Part shown: positions 1 to 9,251 of the stretch, piece by piece
Numbering within the stretch: position 1 is the first letter of the stretch
Layout of the letters: every line of letters begins with the position of its first letter
Assembly: GCA_009923315.1 (NCBI GenBank)
Contig: RFTU01000014.1
Coordinates: 1 to 43,604, forward strand
Direction of reading: 5' to 3'
Source: Betaproteobacteria bacterium
GTDB lineage: Bacteria; Pseudomonadota; Gammaproteobacteria; Burkholderiales; Burkholderiaceae_C
Length of the DNA: 43,604 nucleotides
The notes under the pieces: model-generated
The model's input: only the letters and a program-made list of their open reading frames with translations
Databases searched by the model: none
What the model was told of the DNA's origin: nothing
Program-made: the position numbers and the translations under genes

Positions 1-84
1 CCGCCCGTCACCGCCGATTCCTTGTTCACCTGCTCAATGTAGGATCTTCAATCGGTTCCACACCCCCTCTTTGGAGTCCCCCGC

Positions 85-558
85 ATGACTGCATCCACCG
101 CGTCCCAACGTCTGCAGGCGCTCGGCATTCAACTCCCTCCCGTGGCCGTCCCCGCAGCGGCCTATGTCCCGTTTGTCCAAACCGGATCGCTGGTGTTTCT
201 GTCCGGTCACATTGCCAAGCGCGATGGCAAACCCTGGGTGGGCCAACTCGGCGCCACCATCAGCACCAGTGAGGGCCAGGCTGCAGCCCGGTCGGTGGCC
301 ATCGACCTGATGGGCACCCTGCAGGCCGCCGTGGGAGACCTGCAGCGGGTCAAGCGCATCGTGAAGGTGATGAGCCTGGTCAACTCCACCGGCGAGTTCA
401 CAGAGGCCCACCTCGTGACCAATGGCTGCTCGCAGCTGCTGATGGAGGTCTTTGGCCCCGAAGTGGGGGCGCATGCCCGCAGCGCGTTCGGCGTAGCGCA
501 ATTGCCGCTGGGCTCCTGCGTGGAGATCGAGATGATCGTTGAGGTGGCACCGGCTTGA
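85..558 (+). CDS. Rid (YjgF/YER057c/UK114) family protein
   Basis: A 157-residue single-domain protein of the Rid family, whose best-known member RidA hydrolyses reactive enamine/imine intermediates to keto acids and ammonia in the cytoplasm. The C-terminal signature is visible: an Arg in HARSAFGVAQLPLG followed by CVEIEM, matching the family pattern R-S/A-x-x-G-V-x-x-L-P-x-G-x-x-V-E-I-E. The N-terminal region (SGHIAKRDGKPWVGQLG) is typical of the longer 'YjgF-like 1' subgroup of 150-160 residues rather than the 127-residue RidA proper, so the substrate is not known. ATG 85 follows a purine-rich TTTGGAG. The stop codon overlaps the TTG start of dsbB, so the two are probably co-translated. Confidence 0.9.
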   Translation: MTASTASQRLQALGIQLPPVAVPAAAYVPFVQTGSLVFLSGHIAKRDGKPWVGQLGATISTSEGQAAARSVAIDLMGTLQAAVGDLQRVKRIVKVMSLVNSTGEFTEAHLVTNGCSQLLMEVFGPEVGAHARSAFGVAQLPLGSCVEIEMIVEVAPA

Positions 559-1061
559 GCCTGCTGGCCTCGCGTCGAACCGAGCCTGTGCTGTCGGCTG
601 CACTGGCGCTGTCGGCTGTCGGCGCTGCGCTGGTGTCCCAACACCGATTCGACCTCCAGCCCTGCCCCTGGTGCGTGCTGCAGCGTCTGATCTTTGTGCT
701 GGGCGCGGCCATCGCCTTGGTGGAAGCCGCCGCCGTCATGCGCACGGCGCACCCCTGGATCGTCATGATGCCCGGCTCGCGTGCGCTACTGGCCCTGCTG
801 GGCCTGGCAGCGGCTTTGTGGCAGCACTTCGTGGCCGCTGCCAGTGCGAGCTGCCAACTCACCCTGGCCGACCGGATCTTGGCGGCCACAGGGCTGGACG
901 GCCTGTTGCCCGACGTCTTTCAGCCCAGGGCCAGCTGCCTGGAGGCCCAGGCCTGGCTGCTGGGCGTACCCTATGAATTCTGGAGCGCGGCGCTGTTCGT
1001 GATGCTGGCCGGATTGGCGTGGCGATCGTTGAGGACGCTCAAAGGCCCATCGACGGCCTGA
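555..1061 (+). CDS. dsbB: Disulfide bond formation protein B (DsbB)
   Basis: Inner-membrane quinone reductase that reoxidises periplasmic DsbA. The 168-residue protein has four hydrophobic segments (roughly residues 10-28, 43-60, 77-93, 142-157). It carries both periplasmic cysteine pairs: CPWC (Cys37/Cys40), which passes electrons to quinone, and Cys100/Cys128, which exchanges with DsbA. The start is TTG 555, whose last two bases begin the stop codon of the upstream Rid gene. No in-frame ATG lies before the first membrane segment, so translational coupling is likely. The 3' end overlaps the convergent glutathione transferase gene by 23 bases. Family assignment is firm. Confidence 0.93.
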   Translation: MSLLASRRTEPVLSAALALSAVGAALVSQHRFDLQPCPWCVLQRLIFVLGAAIALVEAAAVMRTAHPWIVMMPGSRALLALLGLAAALWQHFVAAASASCQLTLADRILAATGLDGLLPDVFQPRASCLEAQAWLLGVPYEFWSAALFVMLAGLAWRSLRTLKGPSTA

Positions 1062-1671
1062 GCCCCATGGCCGAGCGCCAGCGCAACAGGTTCGGGTGTT
1101 CCGGGCCGGGCTTGACCTTGACGATACGGGCGAAATCCACCGCCACGACGGCCACGATGTCGGCCACACTGAACCGATCGGCAGCGAGGTAGTCGCGCCC
1201 CTGCAACCGCTCATCCAGCGTCCGCAGGAACCGTTGGGTGCGCTGTATCCCGCGCTGGGCCAGTTCCGGAATCTGCGCAACATCATCGGGGCCAGCGAGC
1301 GCGCGACCGGCCATGGCCGGTGAGCTGTTTCGAAAGCCCTCGGCGATGGCCAACAAGCCCTCGAATTCCACACGCCAATGCCAGCTGGCGATCTCGGCCC
1401 TCTGCGCCGGTGTGACGCCCCACAAGGGAGGCTGTGGGGCGTAGGCCTCGGCCCACGCTTCGATGGCGGCGTTGTCGGTGAGGACCGTGCCGTCTTCCAG
1501 GCGCAGGGCCGGCACGGTGCACAGTGGGTTGATGGCACGAAACGCCTCGCCCAGTTGTTCGCGCTGGGCCAGATTCACCTGGACCGTCTGGTGCGCGATA
1601 CCCTTTTCGGCCAGCAGGATTCGAGCACGCCTTGGGCTTGGGGCGGTGGAGCAGTCGTACAGCGTGATCAA
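1039..1671 (-). CDS. Glutathione S-transferase family protein
   Basis: A 210-residue cytosolic-type glutathione transferase. The N-terminal thioredoxin-like domain (about residues 1-80) starts with the beta-alpha element ITLYDCSTAPSPRRARILL and contains the cis-proline turn TVPALRLEDG followed by L-T-D-N-A-A-I, a glutathione gamma-glutamyl binding loop. The all-helical C-terminal domain contains RFSVADIVAV, the conserved N-capping-box region. The residue that would activate glutathione is uncertain (Ser/Cys near position 7-8). It lies 38 bp downstream of parC on the same strand, so it may be read from the parE-parC transcript, but no functional link is implied. Its tail overlaps dsbB on the other strand. 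The substrate cannot be predicted. Confidence 0.88.
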   Translation of the reverse strand: MITLYDCSTAPSPRRARILLAEKGIAHQTVQVNLAQREQLGEAFRAINPLCTVPALRLEDGTVLTDNAAIEAWAEAYAPQPPLWGVTPAQRAEIASWHWRVEFEGLLAIAEGFRNSSPAMAGRALAGPDDVAQIPELAQRGIQRTQRFLRTLDERLQGRDYLAADRFSVADIVAVVAVDFARIVKVKPGPEHPNLLRWRSAMGLRPSMGL

Positions 1672-1709
1672 GAAGTCCTCCTACAGGGGTGGGTCATGCC
1701 ATGAGGGGG

Positions 1710-4022
1710 TCAGGCCAGCGGCACCACCCTCATCGGCCGGGGAAATCCATCCAGCTTGCGTCCCTTGCGCGCGCGCTTGCCGGCGTGCAGCGCCAGGTTT
1801 GCACCCTGCAGCTTTTCTTCCTTGTCCTTGCCGCCACGGCCCTGACCGGTGACCATCACCGCGGCGGCAAACGTGCACACCGACACCAAGGGTGCCTGGG
1901 TATCCACGTCCATCAAGGTCAGGCCGCGCCCACCGCCGGGCTGCAGCTTCAACTCATCCCGCGCAAACACCAGCAGGCGCCCGTCCAACGCCAAGGTGGC
2001 CACGGCATCATGGCCCGGCCGCACCAGGGCCGGGGGCAGAACCTGCTCTCCCGCCTCGATCGACAGGAAGCTCTTGCCACCGCGCTGGCGGCTTTGCAGG
2101 TCGGACAAGCGGGCCATCAGGCCGTAGCCCCCCGTGCCGGCCAACAACAGCACGGTGTCGGCGGGGCCCGCGATGTAGTGGGCCGGCTGCGTCCCGCTTT
2201 CGAGTTCGATGAGCGTGGTGATCGGCGCACCGTCACCCCGGCCGCCAGGCAAGGACGACACCGACACCGAATAGGCGCGGCCATTGCTGCCCAGCACCAC
2301 CAGTGCGTCCACACTGCGGCAAGCGAAAGTGCCATAGAGCGCATCGCCGGACTTGAATTGAAGCGACGCGGCTTCGACCTCATGACCCTTGAGTGCACGC
2401 ACCCAACCCTTCAAGCTCACCACCACCGTCACCGCTTCATCGATCACCTTGACCTCGGCCACGGCACGCTTGTCGGCCTGGATGAGCGTTCGGCGGTCGT
2501 CGCCGTATGTTTTCGCATCCGCCTCGATTTCCTTGACCACCGTGCGCTTGAGCGCAGCGGGCGTGGCCAGGATGTCTTCGAGCTTCTTCTGTTCGCCGCG
2601 CAAGTCGGCCAGTTCCTGCTCGATCTTGATGGCCTCCAGCCGTGCCAACTGACGCAGTCGAATCTCCAGGATGTCCTCGGCCTGGCGGTCGCTGAGCTTG
2701 AAGCGCTCGATCAGCGCGGCCTTGGGCTCATCGCTGTTGCGGATGATGCGAATCACCTCATCGATGTTGAGCAGCACCAGCTGCCGGCCTTCGAGAACGT
2801 GAATGCGGTCCAGCACCTTGGAAAGCCGATGCCGCGTGCGGCGCTCGACCGTCTGCAGGCGAAATCCGATCCACTCCAGCAGCATCTGGCGCAGGCTCTT
2901 CTGCGTGGGCCGGCCGTCTGAGCCGACCATCGTCAGGTTAATCGGCGCGCTGGTCTCCAGGCTGGTGTGGGCCAGCAGCGCCGACACCAACTCCGCCTGC
3001 TCGACCGTGCGGCTCTTGGGCTCGAAGACCAGACGCACCGGCGCGTCCTTGCTGGACTCGTCGCGCACACCATCCAACACGGCCAGGATGGTGGCCTTGA
3101 GCTGGGTCTGCTCGCCGGTCAAGGCCTTCTTGCCCGCCTTCACCTTGGGATTGGTGAGCTCCTCGATCTCCTCGAGCACCTTCTGCGAGCTGGTGCCCGG
3201 CGCAAGCTCGGTGACCACCAGCTGCCACTGCCCGCGGGCCAAATCCTCGATCTTCCAGCGGCAGCGCACCTTGAGCGAACCGCGGCCGCCCGCGTAGGCC
3301 GAACGGATGTCTTCGGGCGAGCTGATGATTTGCCCGCCGCCGGGGTAGTCCGGACCGGGCAGCAGTTCAAACAGCTCGTCATCGGCGAGCTTCTCGTTCT
3401 TCAGCAGGGCCACGGTGGCCGCGGCCACTTCACGCAGATTGTGGCTGGGCACCTCGGTGGCCAGACCCACCGCAATGCCACTGGCGCCGTTGAGCAGCAC
3501 AAAGGGCAGCCGCGCGGGCAACAGGCGTGGCTCTTCGGTGGACCCATCGTAGTTGGGCACGAAGTCCACCGTGCCCTCGTCGATTTCCTCCATCAGCAAA
3601 CGCGTGATGGGCGACAGGCGCGCTTCCGTGTAGCGCATGGCCGCAGCTCCATCACCATCGCGGCTGCCGAAATTGCCCTGCCCGTCGATCAGCGGATAGC
3701 GCTGGGAAAAATCCTGCGCCATGCGAACAAGGGCGTCGTAGGCGGCTTGGTCGCCATGCGGATGGAAGCGGCCCAGCACATCACCCACGACGCGGGCGCT
3801 CTTGACCGGTTTGGCCCCATTGGCCCCGCTGAAACCCAAGCCCATACGGGCCATCGAGTACAGGATGCGACGCTGCACGGGCTTTTGGCCATCGCAAACA
3901 TCGGGCAGCGCGCGGCCCTTGACCACGCTCAGCGCGTACTCCAGATAGGCCCGCTGCGCGTAGGCGGCTAGGCCGTCGTCGTCCTGCTCGTTGGCCGGAC
4001 GCAGTTCCAATTGTTCAGACAT
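1710..4022 (-). CDS. parC: DNA topoisomerase IV subunit A (ParC)
   Basis: Breakage-reunion subunit of topoisomerase IV, which decatenates replicated chromosomes together with ParE. The 770-residue length fits ParC. The N-terminal domain shows [40 protein letters not shown] (the quinolone-resistance region) and [10 protein letters not shown] with the catalytic tyrosine. The C-terminal half carries the beta-pinwheel repeats seen in ParC rather than a GyrA-box protein. The preceding gene on the strand is parE (18 bp gap), which separates this pair from gyrA/gyrB. ATG 4022 begins MSEQLELRP. Confidence 0.97.
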   Translation of the reverse strand: MSEQLELRPANEQDDDGLAAYAQRAYLEYALSVVKGRALPDVCDGQKPVQRRILYSMARMGLGFSGANGAKPVKSARVVGDVLGRFHPHGDQAAYDALVRMAQDFSQRYPLIDGQGNFGSRDGDGAAAMRYTEARLSPITRLLMEEIDEGTVDFVPNYDGSTEEPRLLPARLPFVLLNGASGIAVGLATEVPSHNLREVAAATVALLKNEKLADDELFELLPGPDYPGGGQIISSPEDIRSAYAGGRGSLKVRCRWKIEDLARGQWQLVVTELAPGTSSQKVLEEIEELTNPKVKAGKKALTGEQTQLKATILAVLDGVRDESSKDAPVRLVFEPKSRTVEQAELVSALLAHTSLETSAPINLTMVGSDGRPTQKSLRQMLLEWIGFRLQTVERRTRHRLSKVLDRIHVLEGRQLVLLNIDEVIRIIRNSDEPKAALIERFKLSDRQAEDILEIRLRQLARLEAIKIEQELADLRGEQKKLEDILATPAALKRTVVKEIEADAKTYGDDRRTLIQADKRAVAEVKVIDEAVTVVVSLKGWVRALKGHEVEAASLQFKSGDALYGTFACRSVDALVVLGSNGRAYSVSVSSLPGGRGDGAPITTLIELESGTQPAHYIAGPADTVLLLAGTGGYGLMARLSDLQSRQRGGKSFLSIEAGEQVLPPALVRPGHDAVATLALDGRLLVFARDELKLQPGGGRGLTLMDVDTQAPLVSVCTFAAAVMVTGQGRGGKDKEEKLQGANLALHAGKRARKGRKLDGFPRPMRVVPLA

Positions 4023-4040
4023 GGTGTTCTTTCAGGTGGC

Positions 4041-6080
4041 TCAGATGTCCACCTCCACGGCATCGCCGTGCAGTTCCATCAGTTCACGCCGCGCCGCCGC
4101 CTCACCCTTGCCCATCAGTTGGTTGAATCGGTTCTCAGTGGAAGCGAAGTCCAAGGTGCCCAGGCTCACGGTCAGCAAGCGCCGCGTGTCGGGGTTGAGC
4201 GTGGTCTCCCACAACTGCTCGGCGCTCATCTCGCCCAACCCCTTGAAGCGGCTGATCGACCAAGAGCCCTCGCGCGCACCTTCCTTGCGCAGCTTGTCCA
4301 GGATGGCAGTCAGCTCACCCTCATCCAGCGCATACAACTTGGCTGCGGGCTTCTTGCCGCGAGCCGGGGCGTCCACACGGAACAGCGGCGGGCGCGCCAC
4401 ATGGATCACACCCGCATCCACCAGCTTGGGGAAGTGGCGGAAAAAGAGCGTGAGCAGCAGCACCTGGATGTGCGAGCCGTCCACATCCGCATCGCTCAAG
4501 ATGCAGACCTTGCCGTAGCGCAGGCCGCTCAGGTCGGGCGCGTCGTTCACGCCGTGCGGGTCCACGCCGATGGCCACCGAGATGTCGTGGATCTCGTTGT
4601 TCTTGAACAGCAGGTCACGCTCGACTTCCCAAGCGTTGAGCACCTTGCCGCGCAGGGGCAGGATGGCCTGGGTTTCCTTGTCGCGGCCCATCTTGGCGCT
4701 GCCACCGGCCGAATCACCTTCCACCAGGAACAGCTCGTTCATGCTGAGGTCGCGGCTTTCACAATCGGTGAGCTTGCCCGGCAGTACCGCCACGCCCGAG
4801 CCCTTCTTCTTCTCCACCTTCTGCGAGGCGCGCTGGCGCGTCTGGGCGGCCTTGATCACCAACTCGGCCAGCTTGCGGCCGTGCTCGACATGCTGGTTCA
4901 GCCACAGCTCCAGCCCGGGCTTGGTGTAGGCCGACACCAGCCGCAGTGCGTCGCGCGAGTTCAGCCGCTCCTTGGTTTGCCCCTGGAACTGCGGATCCAG
5001 CACCTTGGCTGAGAGTACGAAGCTGGCACGCGAAAACACATCCTCGGGCATGAGCTTCACGCCCTTGGGCAGTAGCGCATGCATTTCAATGAAGCCCTTG
5101 ATGGCGCCAAACAGGCCATCCTTGAGACCCGATTCATGCGTGCCCCCGGCCACGGTGGGAATCAGGTTCACATAACTTTCACGAAGCAGGGCGCCATCCT
5201 CGGTAAAGGCCACGCACCAAGCGGCGCCCTCGCCTTCGGCGAAATTCTCGGTCTCGGCCGCTTCAGCATAGCGCTGGCCTTCGAACAGAGGAATCAGGGG
5301 CTCGGCCGGCAGGCTTTGGAGCAGGTAGTCGCGCAGCCCCCCCTTGTAGAGCCAGGTTTGCGTTTCTCCACTCTTCTCGTGGTGCAGGGTCACGGTCACA
5401 CCGGGCATCAGCACCGCCTTGCTGCGCAAGAGATGCACCAGTTCAGACCGCGGCAGCTCGGCCGACTCGAAGTACTTCGCATCCGGCCACACGCGCACCG
5501 AGGTGCCGCTGCGTCGCGCAGCGCCCGCGCCCGTTGCGGCCACGGCAGACGTGGCGGTGGGGGACGAGGCGACCTTCAAAGGCTCGATCACGTCTCCGCC
5601 CGAAAAAGCCAATGCCGCGGTTTGCCCGTCGCGCCACACCCGCACCTGCAGCCGTTTGGCCAAGGCATTGGTCACGCTCACGCCCACGCCATGCAAGCCA
5701 CCCGAAAAACTGTAGGCGCCGCCGGAGCCCTTGTCGAACTTACCGCCCGCATGCAGCCGAGTGAACACGATCTCCACCACCGGCACCCCCTCTTCCGGGT
5801 GCAGACCGAAGGGGATGCCACGCCCATCGTCATCCACGCTGATCGAGCCATCGCTGTGCAGGGTCACGGCGATGCGCTTGCCGTGCCCGGCCAGGGCTTC
5901 ATCGGCCGCGTTGTCGATCACCTCCTGCACGATGTGCAGCGGGTTGTCGGTGCGGGTGTACATGCCCGGGCGCTGCTTGACGGGCTCCAGGCCCTTGAGG
6001 ACCTTGATGGAGGCTTCGCTGTAGGCACCGGATGCTGCCGTTTGTGCCGCGGTGGATTTCTTGTGGGAGGGCAATGACAT
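4041..6080 (-). CDS. parE: DNA topoisomerase IV subunit B (ParE)
   Basis: ATPase subunit of topoisomerase IV. It has the GHKL ATP-binding motifs (IDNAADEALAGHGKRI, DDGRGIPFGLH, GLHGVGVSVTNAL) in the first third. The TOPRIM motifs are EGDSAGGSAK and SDADVDGSHI in the middle. The C-terminal ParE/GyrB tail contains RFKGLGEMSAEQLWETT. The reading frame is open back to GTG 6116, but ATG 6080 (MSLPSHKKS) gives the usual 679-residue length and is preferred. The gene is followed by parC after 18 bp. Upstream lies a divergent MFS gene, so the 106-bp gap 6081-6186 must hold the parE promoter. Confidence 0.96.
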   Translation of the reverse strand: MSLPSHKKSTAAQTAASGAYSEASIKVLKGLEPVKQRPGMYTRTDNPLHIVQEVIDNAADEALAGHGKRIAVTLHSDGSISVDDDGRGIPFGLHPEEGVPVVEIVFTRLHAGGKFDKGSGGAYSFSGGLHGVGVSVTNALAKRLQVRVWRDGQTAALAFSGGDVIEPLKVASSPTATSAVAATGAGAARRSGTSVRVWPDAKYFESAELPRSELVHLLRSKAVLMPGVTVTLHHEKSGETQTWLYKGGLRDYLLQSLPAEPLIPLFEGQRYAEAAETENFAEGEGAAWCVAFTEDGALLRESYVNLIPTVAGGTHESGLKDGLFGAIKGFIEMHALLPKGVKLMPEDVFSRASFVLSAKVLDPQFQGQTKERLNSRDALRLVSAYTKPGLELWLNQHVEHGRKLAELVIKAAQTRQRASQKVEKKKGSGVAVLPGKLTDCESRDLSMNELFLVEGDSAGGSAKMGRDKETQAILPLRGKVLNAWEVERDLLFKNNEIHDISVAIGVDPHGVNDAPDLSGLRYGKVCILSDADVDGSHIQVLLLTLFFRHFPKLVDAGVIHVARPPLFRVDAPARGKKPAAKLYALDEGELTAILDKLRKEGAREGSWSISRFKGLGEMSAEQLWETTLNPDTRRLLTVSLGTLDFASTENRFNQLMGKGEAAARRELMELHGDAVEVDI

Positions 6081-6186
6081 GGACAAGATTCTAGGCAGGG
6101 GTGACGCTGGCCCCACCCATCAGGCCTGCCGGTCGGGCTGCACAGGTGCTCCAACGCAGACGCGCTGAATTCGCGACAATGCACGG

Positions 6187-7497
6187 ATGAGCGCCTCCCC
6201 CTCGGATGCGGCCCGCCCAGGTTCCAGCGCGGACGCCGGCCACACCCCATCCCCCTCGACCTCGCCACATCCCACGCCCAGCACCCCGCCTGCACAGCTC
6301 AGTCTGCGGCAGGTGCTCATCTGCAGCGCCCTGATCCTGACCCTGTCGATGGGCATTCGGCATGGATTCGGCTTGTGGCTGCAACCGATCACGGTGGAGC
6401 GCGGCTGGACCCGGGAGACGTTTGCCTTTGCCCTGGCGGTGCAGAACATCGCCTGGGGTCTGGCCGGGCCGATCGCCGGCATGATCGCCGACCGGTTCGG
6501 CGCCCTGCGCGTGCTGATGGTGGGCGGTCTGTTGTACAGCCTGGGGCTGGTGCTGATGGCACTGTCCACTTCGGGTTTGGCCTTCACCGGCAGCGCGGGC
6601 ATTCTGATCGGCATGGCGCAAGCGGGTACCACCTACGCGGTCGTGTACGGCGTGATCGGGCGCCACGTGGCGCCGGAGCGCCGGAGCTGGGCCATGGGAG
6701 TGGCCGCAGCAGCTGGATCCTTTGGGCAGTTCATGATGGTGCCGGTGGAAAGCAGCCTGATCGGATCGATCGGCTGGCAATGGGCGCTGTTCGCCTTGGG
6801 CGCAGCGGCCTTGGCCATCATTCCGCTGTCCCTGGGCCTGCGCGAACCGGCCCGCGCCAGCGCACGCCAACCGGGCCAACAGAGCATCGGCGGTGCGCTC
6901 AAGGAAGCCTTCGGCTACGCCAGTTTCAACTGGCTGATGGCGGGCTATTTCGTTTGCGGCTTCCAGGTCGTCTTCATCGGCGTACACCTGCCCAGCTACC
7001 TGAAGGACGCCGGCCTGGGTCCCGATGTGGCCGCCACCGCGCTGGCGCTGATTGGCCTGTTCAATGTGCTGGGCACCTATGGCGCGGGCGTCTTGGGGCA
7101 ACGGTTGCCCCGCAAGTGGATTCTGTCGAGCATTTATGGTCTGCGCTCCGTGGCGATCATCTTGTTCCTGTGGGCACCGCTGACGCCCATGAGCGTGTAC
7201 CTCTTTTCCGCCGTCATGGGGCTGTTGTGGTTGTCGACCGTCCCTCCCACCAATGCGGTGATCGCGCAAATCTTTGGGGTTCAGTACCTGTCGATGCTCG
7301 GAGGGTTTGTGTTCCTGTCGCATCAAGTGGGCTCCTTCCTTGGGGTGTGGATGGGTGGCCTGCTTTACGACGCCACGGGCGGCTACGACGTGGTGTGGTG
7401 GATCGCCGTTGCACTGGGCGTATTTGCCGCTCTGGCCAATGTGCCGGTACGCGATGCCCCGATCGCCCGTCCGAGCCAGCGGGTGCAAGTCGCTTGA
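6187..7497 (+). CDS. MFS transporter, predicted 12 membrane segments
   Basis: A 436-residue major facilitator superfamily protein of the inner membrane. After a Ser/Pro-rich cytoplasmic tail (residues 1-38) it shows about twelve hydrophobic helices. The MFS signature loop between helices 2 and 3 is GMIADRFGALRVLMVGGLL, with a related GVLGQRLPRKWILSS loop in the second half. This architecture resembles monocarboxylate/oxalate-formate antiporter-like families common in Burkholderiales, but the substrate is unknown. ATG 6187 was chosen as the first in-frame start; no strong ribosome site is visible. Its stop codon overlaps a possible TTG start of a small membrane ORF. Confidence 0.88.
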   Translation: MSASPSDAARPGSSADAGHTPSPSTSPHPTPSTPPAQLSLRQVLICSALILTLSMGIRHGFGLWLQPITVERGWTRETFAFALAVQNIAWGLAGPIAGMIADRFGALRVLMVGGLLYSLGLVLMALSTSGLAFTGSAGILIGMAQAGTTYAVVYGVIGRHVAPERRSWAMGVAAAAGSFGQFMMVPVESSLIGSIGWQWALFALGAAALAIIPLSLGLREPARASARQPGQQSIGGALKEAFGYASFNWLMAGYFVCGFQVVFIGVHLPSYLKDAGLGPDVAATALALIGLFNVLGTYGAGVLGQRLPRKWILSSIYGLRSVAIILFLWAPLTPMSVYLFSAVMGLLWLSTVPPTNAVIAQIFGVQYLSMLGGFVFLSHQVGSFLGVWMGGLLYDATGGYDVVWWIAVALGVFAALANVPVRDAPIARPSQRVQVA

Positions 7498-7511
7498 AGA
7501 CGGCTGGCCGT

Positions 7512-7619
7512 ATGCTGATGTGGTTGGCGACCGCCGGCGCCTGTGCGGTGGTGTTCGCTGCCTGGTTGAACCCCCACTTGGCCGTTGAACTGGCCGCCTT
7601 TGTCCGCAGTTGTTTCTGA
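7512..7619 (+). CDS. Small single-span membrane protein (hypothetical)
   Basis: A 35-codon ORF from ATG 7512; the frame is open back to TTG 7494, which overlaps the MFS stop codon. The product is one hydrophobic helix (MLMWLATAGACAVVFAAWL) with a short polar tail ending in Cys-Phe. Third positions are G/C rich in the same frame. It sits between an MFS gene and a methyltransferase in the same direction. The size is typical of accessory membrane peptides, but no family was recognised. It could be a chance ORF. Confidence 0.4.
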   Translation: MLMWLATAGACAVVFAAWLNPHLAVELAAFVRSCF

Positions 7620-7629
7620 CGAATGGGAC

Positions 7630-8247
7630 ATGCACGGCACCGGTGAACCATCGGATTGGATTCGGCGCTTCAGCCCGCTGGTCAAGCCCGGCGCCCGCGT
7701 CTTGGATGTGGCCAGCGGTGCCGGCCGCCACAGTCGGTGGTTCGCCGCGCGCGGCGCGCAGGTGACCGCAGTGGATCGCGATGCTCAAGCCCTGCAGCAG
7801 CTGGGCCCGGTGGCCCGCGTGGTGTGCGCCGACATGGAAAACGGCCCTTGGCCTTTGCCGGGTGAGACCTTCGACGCGATCGTCATCACCCACTACCTGT
7901 GGCGCCCCCTGTGGCCGGTGCTGCTGGGCAGCTTGAACCCACAGGGTTTGCTGCTGGTGGAAACCTTTGCCCTGGGCCATGGGCGGCTGGGTCGACCGCG
8001 CAACCCCGACTTCTTGCTGCGCCCGGGCGAGTTGCTGCAGGTGGCCCAAACGCCGCTGCCTGGGCTGTCGTCGGCCGGGGGCTTGCACATCCTGGCCTAC
8101 GAAGACGGCCTGTTGGGCAACCCCGGCCCCACCGGTGAGGATCCCTACGCTGCACCTTCCCTGCGCCGGGTGCAGCGCATCGCTGCACTGAGGTTGGCGC
8201 AGCCCGATCCCGATACCCGCGGGGATTGGCCACTGAACCCTGGATAA
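7630..8247 (+). CDS. Class I SAM-dependent methyltransferase
   Basis: A 205-residue protein with a Rossmann methyltransferase core. Motif I is VLDVASGAGRHSRWFAARGA, the acidic end of strand 2 is VTAVDRDAQAL, motif II is VVCADMENGPWPLPGETFD, and motif IV is DAIVITHYLWRPL. The frame is open back to TTG 7585, but that start would overlap the preceding small ORF, so ATG 7630 (MHGTGEPSDWI) is preferred. This layout matches the uncharacterised TehB-like/SAM methyltransferase often found upstream of dapA in Burkholderiales; the substrate is unknown. It ends 51 bp before dapA and may share its transcript. Confidence 0.85.
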   Translation: MHGTGEPSDWIRRFSPLVKPGARVLDVASGAGRHSRWFAARGAQVTAVDRDAQALQQLGPVARVVCADMENGPWPLPGETFDAIVITHYLWRPLWPVLLGSLNPQGLLLVETFALGHGRLGRPRNPDFLLRPGELLQVAQTPLPGLSSAGGLHILAYEDGLLGNPGPTGEDPYAAPSLRRVQRIAALRLAQPDPDTRGDWPLNPG

Positions 8248-8298
8248 TCCACGGCTTGCGCCCCTGGGCGCCCTGTTCACTTACCCGAGCCCTCAACC

Positions 8299-9180
8299 AT
8301 GAAACCGATCACCGGCAGCATCGTGGCCCTGGTCACCCCCATGCTCGACGATGGCGCCGTCGACTACGAGGGCCTTCGCCGGCTCATCGATTGGCACATC
8401 GCCGAGGGCACCGACTGCATCGGTGTGGTGGGCACCACGGGCGAATCGCCCACCGTGACGGTCCAAGAGCACTGCGAAATCATCCGTGTGGCGGTAGAGC
8501 AATGCGCGGGTCGCGTTCCCGTCATGGCTGGCGCTGGCGCCAACTCGACCCATGAAGCCATCGAGTTGTCGCGGTTTGCCCAGAAGGTCGGCGCCGATTG
8601 CACCCTGCAGGTCGTGCCCTATTACAACAAGCCGACGCAGGAAGGCATCTACCGTCACTTCAAGGCCATCGCCGAAGCCGTGGACATTCCGATGGTGCTC
8701 TACAACGTGCCCGGTCGCACGGTGGCCGATATGAGCGTGGAGACCACCTTGCGACTGGCCCAGGTGCCAGGCGTGATCGGGGTCAAGGAAGCCACGGGCC
8801 AGATCGAGCGCGCCGCCTGGCTGATCCACCAGGCGCCCCCACATTTCCACATCTATTCCGGCGACGACCCCACGGCCATTGCGCTGATGCTGTTGGGTGG
8901 CCACGGCAACGTCAGTGTGACGGCGAATGTGGCGCCTCGGGCCATGCGGGAGTTGTGCGCGGCCGCACTCGCCGGCGATGCCATCCGAGCCCGTGAGATT
9001 CACATGCGGCTGCTGCCCCTGCACAAGCACCTGTTCGTGGAAGCCAATCCCATCCCGGTGAAGTGGGCGCTGCACCGCATGGGTCACTGTGGCGGCGCCA
9101 TCCGACTGCCCTTGGTGCCCCTGAGCGATGAAGCCCAACCCATCGTGGAGCGCGCGCTGCGCGACTGTGGTCTGATCTGA
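8299..9180 (+). CDS. dapA: 4-hydroxy-tetrahydrodipicolinate synthase (DapA)
   Basis: Condenses pyruvate with aspartate semialdehyde in the first committed step of lysine and meso-diaminopimelate synthesis. The 293-residue TIM barrel shows GTTGES with Thr46/Thr47, the proton-relay Tyr135 (VLYNVPGRT) and the Schiff-base Lys163 ([10 protein letters not shown]). Also visible is [17 protein letters not shown] near the dimer interface. ATG 8299 is 51 bp after the methyltransferase and 71 bp before bamC. A dapA-bamC (nlpB/dapX) pairing is conserved in many proteobacteria, including E. coli. Confidence 0.97.
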   Translation: MKPITGSIVALVTPMLDDGAVDYEGLRRLIDWHIAEGTDCIGVVGTTGESPTVTVQEHCEIIRVAVEQCAGRVPVMAGAGANSTHEAIELSRFAQKVGADCTLQVVPYYNKPTQEGIYRHFKAIAEAVDIPMVLYNVPGRTVADMSVETTLRLAQVPGVIGVKEATGQIERAAWLIHQAPPHFHIYSGDDPTAIALMLLGGHGNVSVTANVAPRAMRELCAAALAGDAIRAREIHMRLLPLHKHLFVEANPIPVKWALHRMGHCGGAIRLPLVPLSDEAQPIVERALRDCGLI

Positions 9181-9251
9181 AGAAGATCGGCGCAGTCGCT
9201 GCATCTCGCATTCCCGCAACGCCCACCGACATCGAATACCCTCCACTGCAC

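Noticed and set aside
1689-2921. 410-codon plus-strand ORF opposite parC
   Set aside because: Mirror frame of parC with no recognisable domain; ParC on the other strand is certain.
6091-8280. 729-codon minus-strand ORF opposite the MFS and methyltransferase genes
   Set aside because: The protein is a Gln/His/Arg/Gly-rich string without domains; it is the antisense shadow of two well-supported genes in GC-rich DNA.
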